From assembly GCF_025380365.1 (NCBI RefSeq), contig NZ_JAOCQF010000001.1, positions 1,662,245 to 1,726,244 on the forward strand: a stretch of DNA of 64,000 bases, written 5' to 3'. A program made the translations under genes and the position numbers. The stretch is from Albidovulum sediminis (lineage in GTDB: Bacteria > Pseudomonadota > Alphaproteobacteria > Rhodobacterales > Rhodobacteraceae). The notes below the pieces were generated by a model. The model worked only from the letters and a program-made list of their open reading frames with translations. It did no database searches and was not told the origin of the DNA. Shown in pieces: positions 41,990-50,326 of this stretch (position 1 is the first letter of the stretch; each line of letters begins with the position of its first letter).

Positions 41990-44533
41990 TCACCGCGCCC
42001 TCGGCTTGCGGCCGCGCAGGATATAGGCGATCGCCTCCAGCACGATGCCGTTGGTGTTCACATCGGCATAGCCCGGCATGCCCAGCCCGCTTGCGGCGAA
42101 GACACCGGGCGCAAAGCCCAACCCCTCCAGCCGGGCGCGGTCGCGAACGTGGCGCACCAGCCGCGTCGCATAGGCGCCGGGCCGCGCCGCCGACCAGAGA
42201 TAGGCCGCCTTGGTATTGACCAGCAGCGTCTCGCGCCGGAACTCCGGCGTGGCAAACCGGGGATCGTCCGAGGTGGCATTGATCAGCCAGCGTTCCCCGT
42301 CCGGGGCAAAGCCGAGGCCCTGATAGGTGAACCAGGGCGCGCGATTCAGGGGCGCCTCCGACAGGCAGTAAAGCGTGCCCGTGCCGTCGTATTCCCGCCG
42401 CTGCGCGCCGTCGAGCACATCGGCCAGAAGATCGGTCGCGTCCGTGGGACCCATCTCCAGCGCCTCCAGCAGCAAGGGTTCCGCCCCCAGGGGATCAAGC
42501 CCGGACAGCGATTCCAGTAGCCGCATCGCGCGGTCGGTCCAGGGCCCCTCGCCCGTCCCCTCATAGGGGGACAGGGCCTGAACGCCCCGGTCGCGGAAGG
42601 CGCGCGCGGTGTAATGGGCGCAGTGCGATCCGAAGCGGTCCACCAGCCGGCCACCGGACACGGAATGCACGTGCCCCGCGACCACCACGCCGGCCAGATC
42701 CCAGGCCGCGACCTTTTCCGCGGCGATCCCGGCGGTCAGCGGATGGGCGTCCAGCATGCGAAGGACGCTGAGTAGCCGGCCGGTGTCGCAGGCGTTGAAA
42801 TCGCGCGACAGGACCGCCCCCGTGTCCGAGGAGATGACCGCCCCCGGCAACATCATGCCCCCGATCCGCGTGACCGGAAGCGCATCCACGACCAGCGCCG
42901 CCCGCGCGGTGAAATCCGCATCCCCGATCAGGCCCAGTTCATGCGCCGCCATCACCCCGGCCAGGACGCTGCCGATATCCCACATCGTCATTTCCCGGTG
43001 CAGCCAGGTTTCGTTTTCCTGCACGTCGACGGTGTCGATGGTCAGCCCCGTCCGGGCGACCGTGAACCGCTCGAAGAAGGCCCAGGCCTGGCGGGCATCC
43101 GACATGAGGTCATCGGCCGACAGCGGCTCCGGGTCCGGCCCCTCGGGCCCCTCCCGTCGCGTCTCGCGCAGAAGGGCGAAGACCGGATCGGGCGCGACCG
43201 TCGCCGCGTGGAACCCGGCCACGTCGACAAGCCGTGTCCCGTCCTCCTCGCGCAGCCGCGCGAGCGTGGCCAGCAGCGCCTGCCGGTCCGTCTCGGTCGC
43301 CACGTCCTCGGGCCCGAGGACAAGGATCGCGTCGCGCATGAGCCCCGCGTCGGACAGCAGGCCCGGCGCCTCAGAAAGGCGGGTTTCGCCGCGCACAAGG
43401 ACACCCCGCCCGTCGAAGGCCGGATCGGCACCGGGCCAGAGCATCAGGTCGACCCTGTCCGCCTCCTCTGCCTCCAGTCCCGCGCCCGGCGCGTCCGCCG
43501 CAAGGCAGGACAGGCCGCGCGGCGGGGCGGCGGCGGCGATCCCGCCTGCCCCCTCCCCCTGCGGCGCGAGGGTTGCGCAGGCCGCGTCCGGCCAGGTCTC
43601 CCCCGTTCCGCGCGGCAGCGGAACGGAGCGAGTGTAGGGCAGGCCCAGGCTCTCCAGGTCGGACGCCAGCCGTGCCATGACCGCCTCCGACCCGGCCGGG
43701 GCGGAGCGCAGGCGGATCGCCACCTGCCGCAACTGGTCCGCGCCGAACCAGCGCGCGTGGTCGCGCGGCAGCGCCGCAAAGCGGCGGCCCGATTCGAGTT
43801 CGCGCGAGATCGCATCGACGGCCCGCAGCGCCCAGAGCCGCGCCTCCTGCGGCGAAAGCGCCGCGATCCCTTCCATCGAGAAGGTCAGCCGCGCCCATCC
43901 CGGCTCGGCAAGGGCGCGCTCGATCCAGGGTGTCGGGTCGGGCGTGTCGGCGAACGCCACCCGGCGCCCCCCGCTCAGGCAAACCGTCATCAGCGCGCAG
44001 CCCCCCGAAGACAGCGCGGACGCCTCGGGCAGCGCCAGAAGGCTGCGGATGCCCAGCGCGCGCAAGCCGTCGAAGTTCACCGTCTCGGCCCCCTCGGTCG
44101 CGATGCTCAGGGCCGCGGCACCGCCGGTCCCGCCAAGGACGCCGCGCAGGCGCCCGATCGCGTCGCTGACCGCCCGGCGCTGGAAATAGGGCGAAAGCCC
44201 GGCCAGTCCGGGGGCCTGAACGACCGGCTCGATTCGGGCGGGATCGGCCGCGAAGAGGCTTCGCAACTCGCCCGCCAGCGCCGGGTCCATCGCCGGCGCC
44301 GGCGGCAGGCCCGCAATCACGCCCACCGGAATGCGCGCGGCGAGGAAGGGGGCCGCGAAGGCCCTGAGCCGGTCCGCGGGTGTTTCCGGCCCGATTCCGT
44401 CCCACAGGACGAACAGCGCCTCGCCCGCACCCTCTGTGCGGGCCGGGCGGATCGGGAACGGCGCGAGCAGGGCCGACACCATCAGCCGCAGAACGGTTCT
44501 CCGGTCGATCGTCACGCGCGCCCCCTGCCCCAT
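41990..44533 (-). CDS. DUF3131 domain protein with Tat-like signal
   Basis: An 847-residue exported protein. The N-terminus DRRTVLRLMVSALLAPF resembles a twin-arginine signal. The C-terminal half (about 480-840) carries the DUF3131 pattern, with NETWLHREMTMWDIGSVLAG, SRDFNACDTGRLLSVLRM and WFTYQGLGF, probably an alpha/alpha toroid related to glucoamylase-like folds. The N-terminal half (about 40-400) looks like a degenerate polysaccharide-deacetylase-like or TIM-barrel domain. It is transcribed divergently from the large deacetylase/glycosyltransferase fusion, so both probably serve one envelope polysaccharide. A later GTG start at VTIDRR is possible. Confidence 0.75.
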   Translation of the reverse strand: MGQGARVTIDRRTVLRLMVSALLAPFPIRPARTEGAGEALFVLWDGIGPETPADRLRAFAAPFLAARIPVGVIAGLPPAPAMDPALAGELRSLFAADPARIEPVVQAPGLAGLSPYFQRRAVSDAIGRLRGVLGGTGGAAALSIATEGAETVNFDGLRALGIRSLLALPEASALSSGGCALMTVCLSGGRRVAFADTPDPTPWIERALAEPGWARLTFSMEGIAALSPQEARLWALRAVDAISRELESGRRFAALPRDHARWFGADQLRQVAIRLRSAPAGSEAVMARLASDLESLGLPYTRSVPLPRGTGETWPDAACATLAPQGEGAGGIAAAAPPRGLSCLAADAPGAGLEAEEADRVDLMLWPGADPAFDGRGVLVRGETRLSEAPGLLSDAGLMRDAILVLGPEDVATETDRQALLATLARLREEDGTRLVDVAGFHAATVAPDPVFALLRETRREGPEGPDPEPLSADDLMSDARQAWAFFERFTVARTGLTIDTVDVQENETWLHREMTMWDIGSVLAGVMAAHELGLIGDADFTARAALVVDALPVTRIGGMMLPGAVISSDTGAVLSRDFNACDTGRLLSVLRMLDAHPLTAGIAAEKVAAWDLAGVVVAGHVHSVSGGRLVDRFGSHCAHYTARAFRDRGVQALSPYEGTGEGPWTDRAMRLLESLSGLDPLGAEPLLLEALEMGPTDATDLLADVLDGAQRREYDGTGTLYCLSEAPLNRAPWFTYQGLGFAPDGERWLINATSDDPRFATPEFRRETLLVNTKAAYLWSAARPGAYATRLVRHVRDRARLEGLGFAPGVFAASGLGMPGYADVNTNGIVLEAIAYILRGRKPRAR

Positions 44534-44687
44534 TCACCCTGACCTGCCCGCGAAGGGCCCCCGCGTCTCGCGATCCGCGCCGGCGCGCTGCAATTCTTCG
44601 GGTTGCCTTCCGTCCCGAACTCTATAGCAGTCGGTGAAGGAGGCGGACAGGCGACAATCGCGCGCGCCGAAGGCGACTGAAACACCG

Positions 44688-47600
44688 ATGCCGGAACGAT
44701 CGAACCACGGGACGATGCGAAGACGGTCGCACCAGCGCCATCCCGTCTTCCAGGACGCGCGCCACCGCCGCGCGCGGGTGCTGAAGATCCTCGCGACGCT
44801 GTCGGCCTTCACGCTCCTGACCTGGGTCACGGCCTTCGCCACTGGCATCTATTACATTGATATTCTTCCGGAAAATGCCAAGCTCGACCACATCCGGCTG
44901 GGCACCGCGACGGTCGAGGCGCCCGCGGCCCCCGGGCCCGCGCCGGAGTGCGTGGGCGACCCGCTGGCGGCAACCGACCTTCTGGCGGCGGGCGCCCGGG
45001 CACCGGTTTCGGCCTATCTCCGGGTCGTTCCGCCCGGCGCGCTGACCGCGCTTGCGGGGCATTGCCAGGACATTGACGGCGTGCTGGCCGAATGGCTCAG
45101 GATCGACGCGGCGACGCAGACGGCCGAATGGCTGGGCGAGACGGAGCCCGCGGCCGCGCTGTCGGAGGTGCGACAAAACGCACCCGACATCGGCATCGAA
45201 CTCGTGGCCGTGCTGGCGTTTCCCGCGGTCGACGATGGCGGAACCGCGGTGCTGGACCAGCCCGCGGCACGGGCCCGCATCGCCACCGAACTGGCCGCGC
45301 GTGTCGCGGGCGGCGCCTATGCGGGCGCCTGCCTTTACCCCGCGCCGGGGCAGTATCGCGACCTGACGGGCCTGCGCGCGCTTCTGGCCGAGGTGGGGAA
45401 GGCCCTGCCGGACGGGGTGACAAGCTGTCTGGTCACCGATGCAGACGGCACGCTATGGCGCGATGCGGGCCTTGTGGCCGCGGTGGACACGCTGGTCCTG
45501 CGCGGCTTCAGCCCGCCCGGACCCGACACTCCGCCCGGCCCGCTGGCGCCGCAAGCCTGGTTCGAGGCGCTTCTGGCCGACGCGCTTGCGGCGGTGGGCC
45601 CGGACAAGCTGCGCCTTGCCCTTGGCTCGCTTGCCTATCGCTGGACCGATGGCGTGCCCGACCCGGCCCCGCTGTCCTTCGCCGAGGCGATGCGCCTGGC
45701 CCACCAGCACCAGGCGGTTATCGAGACCGACCCCGCCACGCTCAACACCCGCATCGCCTTCACCGACGCGGATGGCCGCAGGTCCGAAATCTGGGCGCTG
45801 GACGCCGTTTCCATCCATAACCAATTGCAGGCGCTTGGCGGGCAGGCGTTGGCCGGCATCGCGCTCTGGGGCGTCGGGCAGGAGGATCCGGGCGTCTGGA
45901 CGCTCCTGCGGCGGGCGCCCGCGCTTCCGCCCGTATCGGCGATCGAGACGGTCTCCTTCGCCGATCAGGTCGTCTATGCGGGCGATGGCCCCTTCCGCCG
46001 CATCGCCGAAACCGCGGCCCCCGGCCAGCGCCGCTTCTTCCACGATCCAGCGACCGGCCTGATCACCGGCCAGGCCTGGGACATCCTGCCCCGCCCGGTC
46101 ACGGTCGAACGCTATGGCGCGCGGACGGACCGGACGGTGGCGCTGACCTTCGACGACGGGCCCGACCCTGTCTTTACCGCCGACATCCTCGACATCCTGC
46201 ACCGTTCCGGCGTTCCGGCCACGTTCTTCGTGGTCGGCGGCAACATGGCCGGCAATCCCGACATCGTCCGGCGGATGGTGGCGGAGGGGCACGAGGTCGG
46301 CTCCCACACCTTCCTCCACCCGGAGGGGGAGGATCTGTGGCTGATCCGGGCCCAGATCGAACTCAACGCCTTCCAGCGCCTGCTTGCGGGCGTGACCGGG
46401 CGCACCACCTATCTGTTCCGCACGCCCTACGGCCGCAGCGAGGGCCCCGTCACCGAGGCCGAGGCCACCCAGCAGGCCATCTACGAGACCGAGGGCTACG
46501 TCGTCGCCGGTGCCGATGTCGTGCCGCGCGACTGGGAAGGGATGACGGCGGGGGAGATCGCAGGCTATGTCCTGGCCGAGGTCCGCGACGACCGGGGCCA
46601 GGTGATCATCCTGCACGACGCCGGCGGCGACCGCTCCTCGACGGTGGCGGCGCTGCCTCTGATCATCGACGGCCTGCGCGAGCGCGGCTTCCGCTTCGTT
46701 CCCCTCTCGGCCTTCCTGGGGCTGACGCGGGACGAGGTGATGCCCATCGCCGCCGACCCGCTCACGCCGCTCGACCGCGCGTCCTTCGCCACCGCGGCGG
46801 GGATCGGCCATGCGCTGGTCTGGGTGTTCTGGGTCGCGGTCGTCGTCGGCGCCGCGCGCTCCTCGCTCGTCCTGCTGCTGGCGCTTCTCCGGCGCAGGCA
46901 CCCTGCCCGCCTCTCCGACCCGCCGCCGGGGGTCACCGTCGCCATCCCCGCCTACAACGAGGAACTGGTGATCGCCGAGGCGGTCGGCGCGGCGCTGGCC
47001 TCCGGCTACCCCGGCCTCAGGGTGATCGTCGTCGACGACGGATCGACCGACGACACCGCGGGGGCGGTCCTGCGCGGTTACGGGCAGGACCGGCGCGTGC
47101 GCCTGATCCGGCAGAAGAATGGCGGCAAGTGGAGCGCGCTGAACGCGGCCCTCGCCGTGGCCGAGACCGAGATCATCGTCGCGGTCGACGCCGATACGCT
47201 TCTCGATGCAGGCGCGGTGGCCGCACTCGCGGCCCATTTCGCCGACCCGCGCATCGGCGCGGTCGCGGGCAACGTCAAGGTCGCGAACCGGCGCGGGTTG
47301 CTGCCGCGCTTCCAGGCGCTCGAATACATCACCGCGCAGAACATTGACCGCCGCGCCGCCGAACGGCTGAACGCGATCATGGTCGTCCCCGGCGCGATCG
47401 GCGCCTGGCGCACCGCTGCCCTGCGCAAGGTCGGGGGCTATTCGCCCGACACCATCACCGAGGACGCGGACCTGACGGTGTCGGTCCTGCGCGCCGGCTA
47501 CCGGGTGGCGTTCGAGGAACGCGCGCTGTCGCTGACCGACGCGCCCGAAACCCTGCCCGCCTTCATGAAGCAGCGCCTGCGCTGGAGCTTCGGGATGATG

Positions 47601-48038
47601 CAGACCGCCTGGAAGCACCGCCGCGCGGCGCGCACCGCGCGCGGCGTGGGTCTTTTCACCCTGCCCGACCTCTGGCTGACGGGAATCGGGATGGGGCTGC
47701 TGGCCCCGCTGGCGGACGCCGTCCTGATCGCCGCCATCGCGGGCGCGGCGCTGGACGCGCTGCAGGGGCAGCCGCCCGCGCCGGGCGACGGCAGGCTTGC
47801 CATGATCCTCGGCTGGGCGATCCTGCCGCTGCTTGACCTTGCCGTCGCGCTGACAGCCTTCCGGTTCGAACGCAGGGAGCGGCTGTCGCTTCTCTTGCTC
47901 TTGCCGGTGCAGCGGGTGCTTTACCGGCCGCTCCTCTACATCACCGTCTACCGCGCGGTCGGCCATGCGCTGGCGGGTCGCATCGCCGCCTGGGGCAAGC
48001 TTGCGCGCAGCGGCGGCGTGGGAACCACCGCGCGCTGA
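44688..48038 (+). CDS. GH18-like / polysaccharide deacetylase / GT2 fusion protein
   Basis: A roughly 1116-residue membrane protein. After one membrane segment come a GH18-like domain (to about residue 460), a NodB deacetylase with TFDDGPDP, HTFLHP, RTPYG and ILHDAG, a second membrane segment, then a cytosolic GT2 domain with PAYNEE, DDGSTDD, DADT, TEDADL and QRLRW, and about three C-terminal segments. This order lets one protein polymerise a sugar chain inside and deacetylate it outside. The GH18 catalytic DxxDxDxE is not found, so that domain is probably non-catalytic. The start is uncertain: the frame opens at a GTG (44634) that overlaps its own AAGGAGG. Confidence 0.85.
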   Translation: MPERSNHGTMRRRSHQRHPVFQDARHRRARVLKILATLSAFTLLTWVTAFATGIYYIDILPENAKLDHIRLGTATVEAPAAPGPAPECVGDPLAATDLLAAGARAPVSAYLRVVPPGALTALAGHCQDIDGVLAEWLRIDAATQTAEWLGETEPAAALSEVRQNAPDIGIELVAVLAFPAVDDGGTAVLDQPAARARIATELAARVAGGAYAGACLYPAPGQYRDLTGLRALLAEVGKALPDGVTSCLVTDADGTLWRDAGLVAAVDTLVLRGFSPPGPDTPPGPLAPQAWFEALLADALAAVGPDKLRLALGSLAYRWTDGVPDPAPLSFAEAMRLAHQHQAVIETDPATLNTRIAFTDADGRRSEIWALDAVSIHNQLQALGGQALAGIALWGVGQEDPGVWTLLRRAPALPPVSAIETVSFADQVVYAGDGPFRRIAETAAPGQRRFFHDPATGLITGQAWDILPRPVTVERYGARTDRTVALTFDDGPDPVFTADILDILHRSGVPATFFVVGGNMAGNPDIVRRMVAEGHEVGSHTFLHPEGEDLWLIRAQIELNAFQRLLAGVTGRTTYLFRTPYGRSEGPVTEAEATQQAIYETEGYVVAGADVVPRDWEGMTAGEIAGYVLAEVRDDRGQVIILHDAGGDRSSTVAALPLIIDGLRERGFRFVPLSAFLGLTRDEVMPIAADPLTPLDRASFATAAGIGHALVWVFWVAVVVGAARSSLVLLLALLRRRHPARLSDPPPGVTVAIPAYNEELVIAEAVGAALASGYPGLRVIVVDDGSTDDTAGAVLRGYGQDRRVRLIRQKNGGKWSALNAALAVAETEIIVAVDADTLLDAGAVAALAAHFADPRIGAVAGNVKVANRRGLLPRFQALEYITAQNIDRRAAERLNAIMVVPGAIGAWRTAALRKVGGYSPDTITEDADLTVSVLRAGYRVAFEERALSLTDAPETLPAFMKQRLRWSFGMMQTAWKHRRAARTARGVGLFTLPDLWLTGIGMGLLAPLADAVLIAAIAGAALDALQGQPPAPGDGRLAMILGWAILPLLDLAVALTAFRFERRERLSLLLLLPVQRVLYRPLLYITVYRAVGHALAGRIAAWGKLARSGGVGTTAR

Positions 48039-48044
48039 GCGGGA

Positions 48045-48653
48045 TCAGAGAAATACCTTGCAGCCTTCCGTCGCGATCTCTCCCTCGTGGACAGGCAGAT
48101 CGCGCGGCGGGTTGATGATCGCCGACTGCACCGCGGTGATCCGGCGCGCGCAGGCGTCTGAGGCCGCGGGCGACACGCCCTTGCCGCCGATCCAGATGTC
48201 GAGCCAGGGATGCCCGTTGTGCCCGGTGTGGCAGGGGCCGCCCTGCGGGGTCGGGCCGTCGCCACAGACATCCTCGACGATGGCGTACTTGCGCAGGCGC
48301 GGCAGGTAGAACCGGGTGCCGGCCGGGTAGTCGAGCGTCTGGCGCCCGCCCACGATGCTGTGGCCGACCGCGATGGTGATCGGGCTTTGCCACGTCCCGT
48401 CGCCGCCGGCCCGCTGGCGAAGCACCGGCCGCGCGATGGCGGATGACCCCGGCGGGGTGTTGTCCCAATAGGTGTAGCCGGTGAGATAGATCGGGAACTG
48501 GCGCGATACATCGGCCGATCCGGATGCGGCCGGGGCCGGCGCGGCGGGGTCGATGCCAAGGCCCTTGGCCCGGGTGACCGGTGCGTCGGCACAGGCCGTA
48601 AGCGACAGGCAAGCCGCCGCCGTGAGAAGAAGACTGCTCAGATTGGGTCGCAT
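48045..48653 (-). CDS. Putative lipoprotein of unknown function
   Basis: A 202-residue protein with a lipoprotein signal and lipobox Leu-Thr-Ala-Cys (Cys22). The mature part contains LTGYTYWDNTPPGS, VGHSIVGG, PAGTRFYLPRL and VEDVCGDG followed by HNGHPWLDIWIGG, a pattern that suggests a small beta-barrel of the double-psi type as in RlpA or 3D domains; this is inferred by eye. Four cysteines could form disulfides. AAGGA precedes the ATG at 48653. It converges with the GT2 fusion gene seven bases away. Confidence 0.65.
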   Translation of the reverse strand: MRPNLSSLLLTAAACLSLTACADAPVTRAKGLGIDPAAPAPAASGSADVSRQFPIYLTGYTYWDNTPPGSSAIARPVLRQRAGGDGTWQSPITIAVGHSIVGGRQTLDYPAGTRFYLPRLRKYAIVEDVCGDGPTPQGGPCHTGHNGHPWLDIWIGGKGVSPAASDACARRITAVQSAIINPPRDLPVHEGEIATEGCKVFL

Positions 48654-48672
48654 CGCTCGGTCCTTTTTGCCT

Positions 48673-48824
48673 GTATTGCAGAAAAATCTTTTCTGTACCT
48701 GAACTGCCACATGCCAAGCCGGCATATGACTTTGCAACCATGGAAATTCTGTGGCGAAAATCTGGCAAAGTCCGCGAACCCCGGCCTCCGCATCGGCTAC
48801 GATGTGCATGGTATTGCAGAAAAA
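48673..48824. repeat. 14-base direct repeat upstream of the lipoprotein gene
   Basis: GTATTGCAGAAAAA occurs at 48673-48686 and 48811-48824. The first copy is part of a perfect inverted repeat CAGAAAA-ATC-TTTTCTG (48679-48695) located 26 bases before the lipoprotein start. It may be a control site shared by duplicated promoters. Confidence 0.5.
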
Positions 48825-48941
48825 GGAGAACTTTGCCGCGCCGCGCCCCTCGACCGGCCCCAAGGGGGTCGGCGAGTTTCCGCCACCGGCCTTTGCAAAC
48901 CCCTTTCTGCGGGTGTCGGTGGGTGCAGGGCGCTCTGGCGA

Positions 48942-49583
48942 TCAGATCCGGAAGTAGCGCTGCACCAGCCGCGGCAGCCATGCGCGGAATCGCAGCGGCG
49001 CGTCTGTGGCGGCCAGGCAGATGCAGGGCATCCCCGCCCCCGCGACCGGCGTATGTTCAAGGCTGCCATCGGCAACCTCCAGATCGCCGACACCGAAGCG
49101 GCCGGTCTCGTCGTCGAAGCTGCCCTGCAGCACAAGCGTCAGCTCGGTCCCGCCGTGGCTGTGTTCCGGCACCGCCTGCTCAGGTGGTATCGAGAGGAGC
49201 CGCACGCTGCCTGCCGTCCCCTCGTGCAGGATGCACTGGCGCACACCGCCGCCCATCGTCTGCCAGCGCGGCCCCGCGGCCCCCAGCGCGGCGGCGACCG
49301 GGCCGGGATAGATCCCCGACCTGCGATGGACGGGCCGGGGCTCCGCCCGAACCGGCCGGTCAAGAGCCGCCAGCGTGCGCGCCTTCAGGTCGCCCGAAAC
49401 GGGCGCGGCCGCCGCCACCTCGAGCACGACACCACCGGCCGCCTCGTGCGCGGCCAGAAGCGCGCGGCATTCGTCGCACATCGACACATGCGCGGCGACG
49501 ACAAGCTCGAACGGATAGCCGAGCGTTCCTGCGGCATAGGCCGCGATCATCCCATCGGGAACATGATGCGAGATGGCAGTCAT
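48942..49583 (-). CDS. chrR: Anti-sigma factor ChrR (zinc ZAS domain plus cupin)
   Basis: A 213-residue anti-sigma factor. The N-terminal ZAS domain has an N-terminal His (6/7), His32, Cys36 and Cys39 in HVSMCDEC for structural zinc. The C-terminal cupin carries His141, His143, Glu147 and His177, the same ligand set and numbering as Rhodobacter sphaeroides ChrR, which is needed to sense singlet oxygen. It binds and silences RpoE until the signal arrives. The ATG overlaps the rpoE stop (ATGA). Confidence 0.94.
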   Translation of the reverse strand: MTAISHHVPDGMIAAYAAGTLGYPFELVVAAHVSMCDECRALLAAHEAAGGVVLEVAAAAPVSGDLKARTLAALDRPVRAEPRPVHRRSGIYPGPVAAALGAAGPRWQTMGGGVRQCILHEGTAGSVRLLSIPPEQAVPEHSHGGTELTLVLQGSFDDETGRFGVGDLEVADGSLEHTPVAGAGMPCICLAATDAPLRFRAWLPRLVQRYFRI

Positions 49584-50146
49584 GTCTCACGCAGTCCTTT
49601 CAGTTCGTGGCGCAGGCGGTCCAGCCCCAGCCGGATGCGCGACTTGATCGTGCCGAGCGGCAGACCCGTCTCTGCCCTGATCTCGGAATGGCTTAACTCC
49701 CCCAGATATGCCCGCTCGATCATCCCGAACTGTTCGGGCTTGAGCCGGCCCAGCGCGTCGCGCAACTGCCGCACCTCCTGGTCCAGCGCCAGGATCTGCG
49801 CCGGGTCCTCGCCGTGGCCCTCCTCGGTCTCGATCTCCTCGGGCAGGGGCTGGGCGGGGCGGCGCGACAGGTCGATCTGGCGGTTGCGCGCGATGCGGTA
49901 GATCCAGCCCGACACCTGCGACCGCGTCGGATCGAACTGCCCGGCCTTCTGCCAGACCGTCAGCATCGTGTCCTGCACGATGTCCTCGGCCTGCTGGGAC
50001 CCCGCACCGGAGCGCACCGCCATCGCCTTCAGCCTCGGCGCGTAGAAATCGAACAGCCGCGCAAAGGCCGCGCGGTCGCGACGGTCGCGCACCGCCAGCA
50101 TCCACACCGTCTGCTCGCTCGGCAGGGCATCGGTCGGGTCGGTCAA
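49580..50146 (-). CDS. rpoE: ECF sigma factor RpoE (singlet-oxygen response)
   Basis: A 188-residue ECF sigma factor of group ECF11. Region 2 has DFYAPRLKAMAV and AEDIVQDTMLTVW; region 4 has YLGELSHSEIRAETGLPLGTIKSRIRLGLDRL. A TTG start at 50146 is chosen because GGAGGAG sits four bases upstream and the length then matches the family. An in-frame ATG at 50233 would be almost leaderless from the promoter at 50238-50267. It forms an operon with chrR and is divergent from a seven-gene cluster it probably activates. Confidence 0.93.
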   Translation of the reverse strand: MTDPTDALPSEQTVWMLAVRDRRDRAAFARLFDFYAPRLKAMAVRSGAGSQQAEDIVQDTMLTVWQKAGQFDPTRSQVSGWIYRIARNRQIDLSRRPAQPLPEEIETEEGHGEDPAQILALDQEVRQLRDALGRLKPEQFGMIERAYLGELSHSEIRAETGLPLGTIKSRIRLGLDRLRHELKGLRET

Positions 50147-50237
50147 AGCTCCTCCGCCGCTCGCACGCAGGCGCGCCGCAAGGGGCGGGCGCACCGGGGC
50201 GAGAGTTGCAGGTTTGTCGGCAAGCTTCAACATGACC

Positions 50238-50267
50238 CGAATACGCACGATCTGCATGATCGGATCA
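50238..50267 (-). promoter_or_regulatory. RpoE-type promoter of rpoE-chrR
   Basis: On the minus strand TGATCC is followed after 18 bases by TATTCG. TGATCC is the known -35 for RpoE of this group, so the operon is probably autoregulated. The leader to the TTG start would be about 85 bases. Confidence 0.65.
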
Positions 50268-50274
50268 AAAAAAG

Positions 50275-50304
50275 TGATCCACGCGCGGCGCTGGCCCGTA
50301 TCCC
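50275..50304 (+). promoter_or_regulatory. RpoE-type promoter of the lipid-modification operon
   Basis: TGATCC (50275-50280), an 18-base spacer and TATCCC (50299-50304). It is the mirror of the rpoE promoter eight bases away, with the same -35 and spacing. The transcript would start about 16 bases before the flavoprotein ATG. Confidence 0.68.
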
Positions 50305-50326
50305 TTGCAAAACAGGGGGTGACAGC

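Noticed and set aside
45453-47966. An 837-codon minus-strand frame inside the GT2 fusion gene
   Set aside because: All catalytic motifs lie in the plus-strand frame; the minus frame is Arg/Asp/Gly-rich noise.
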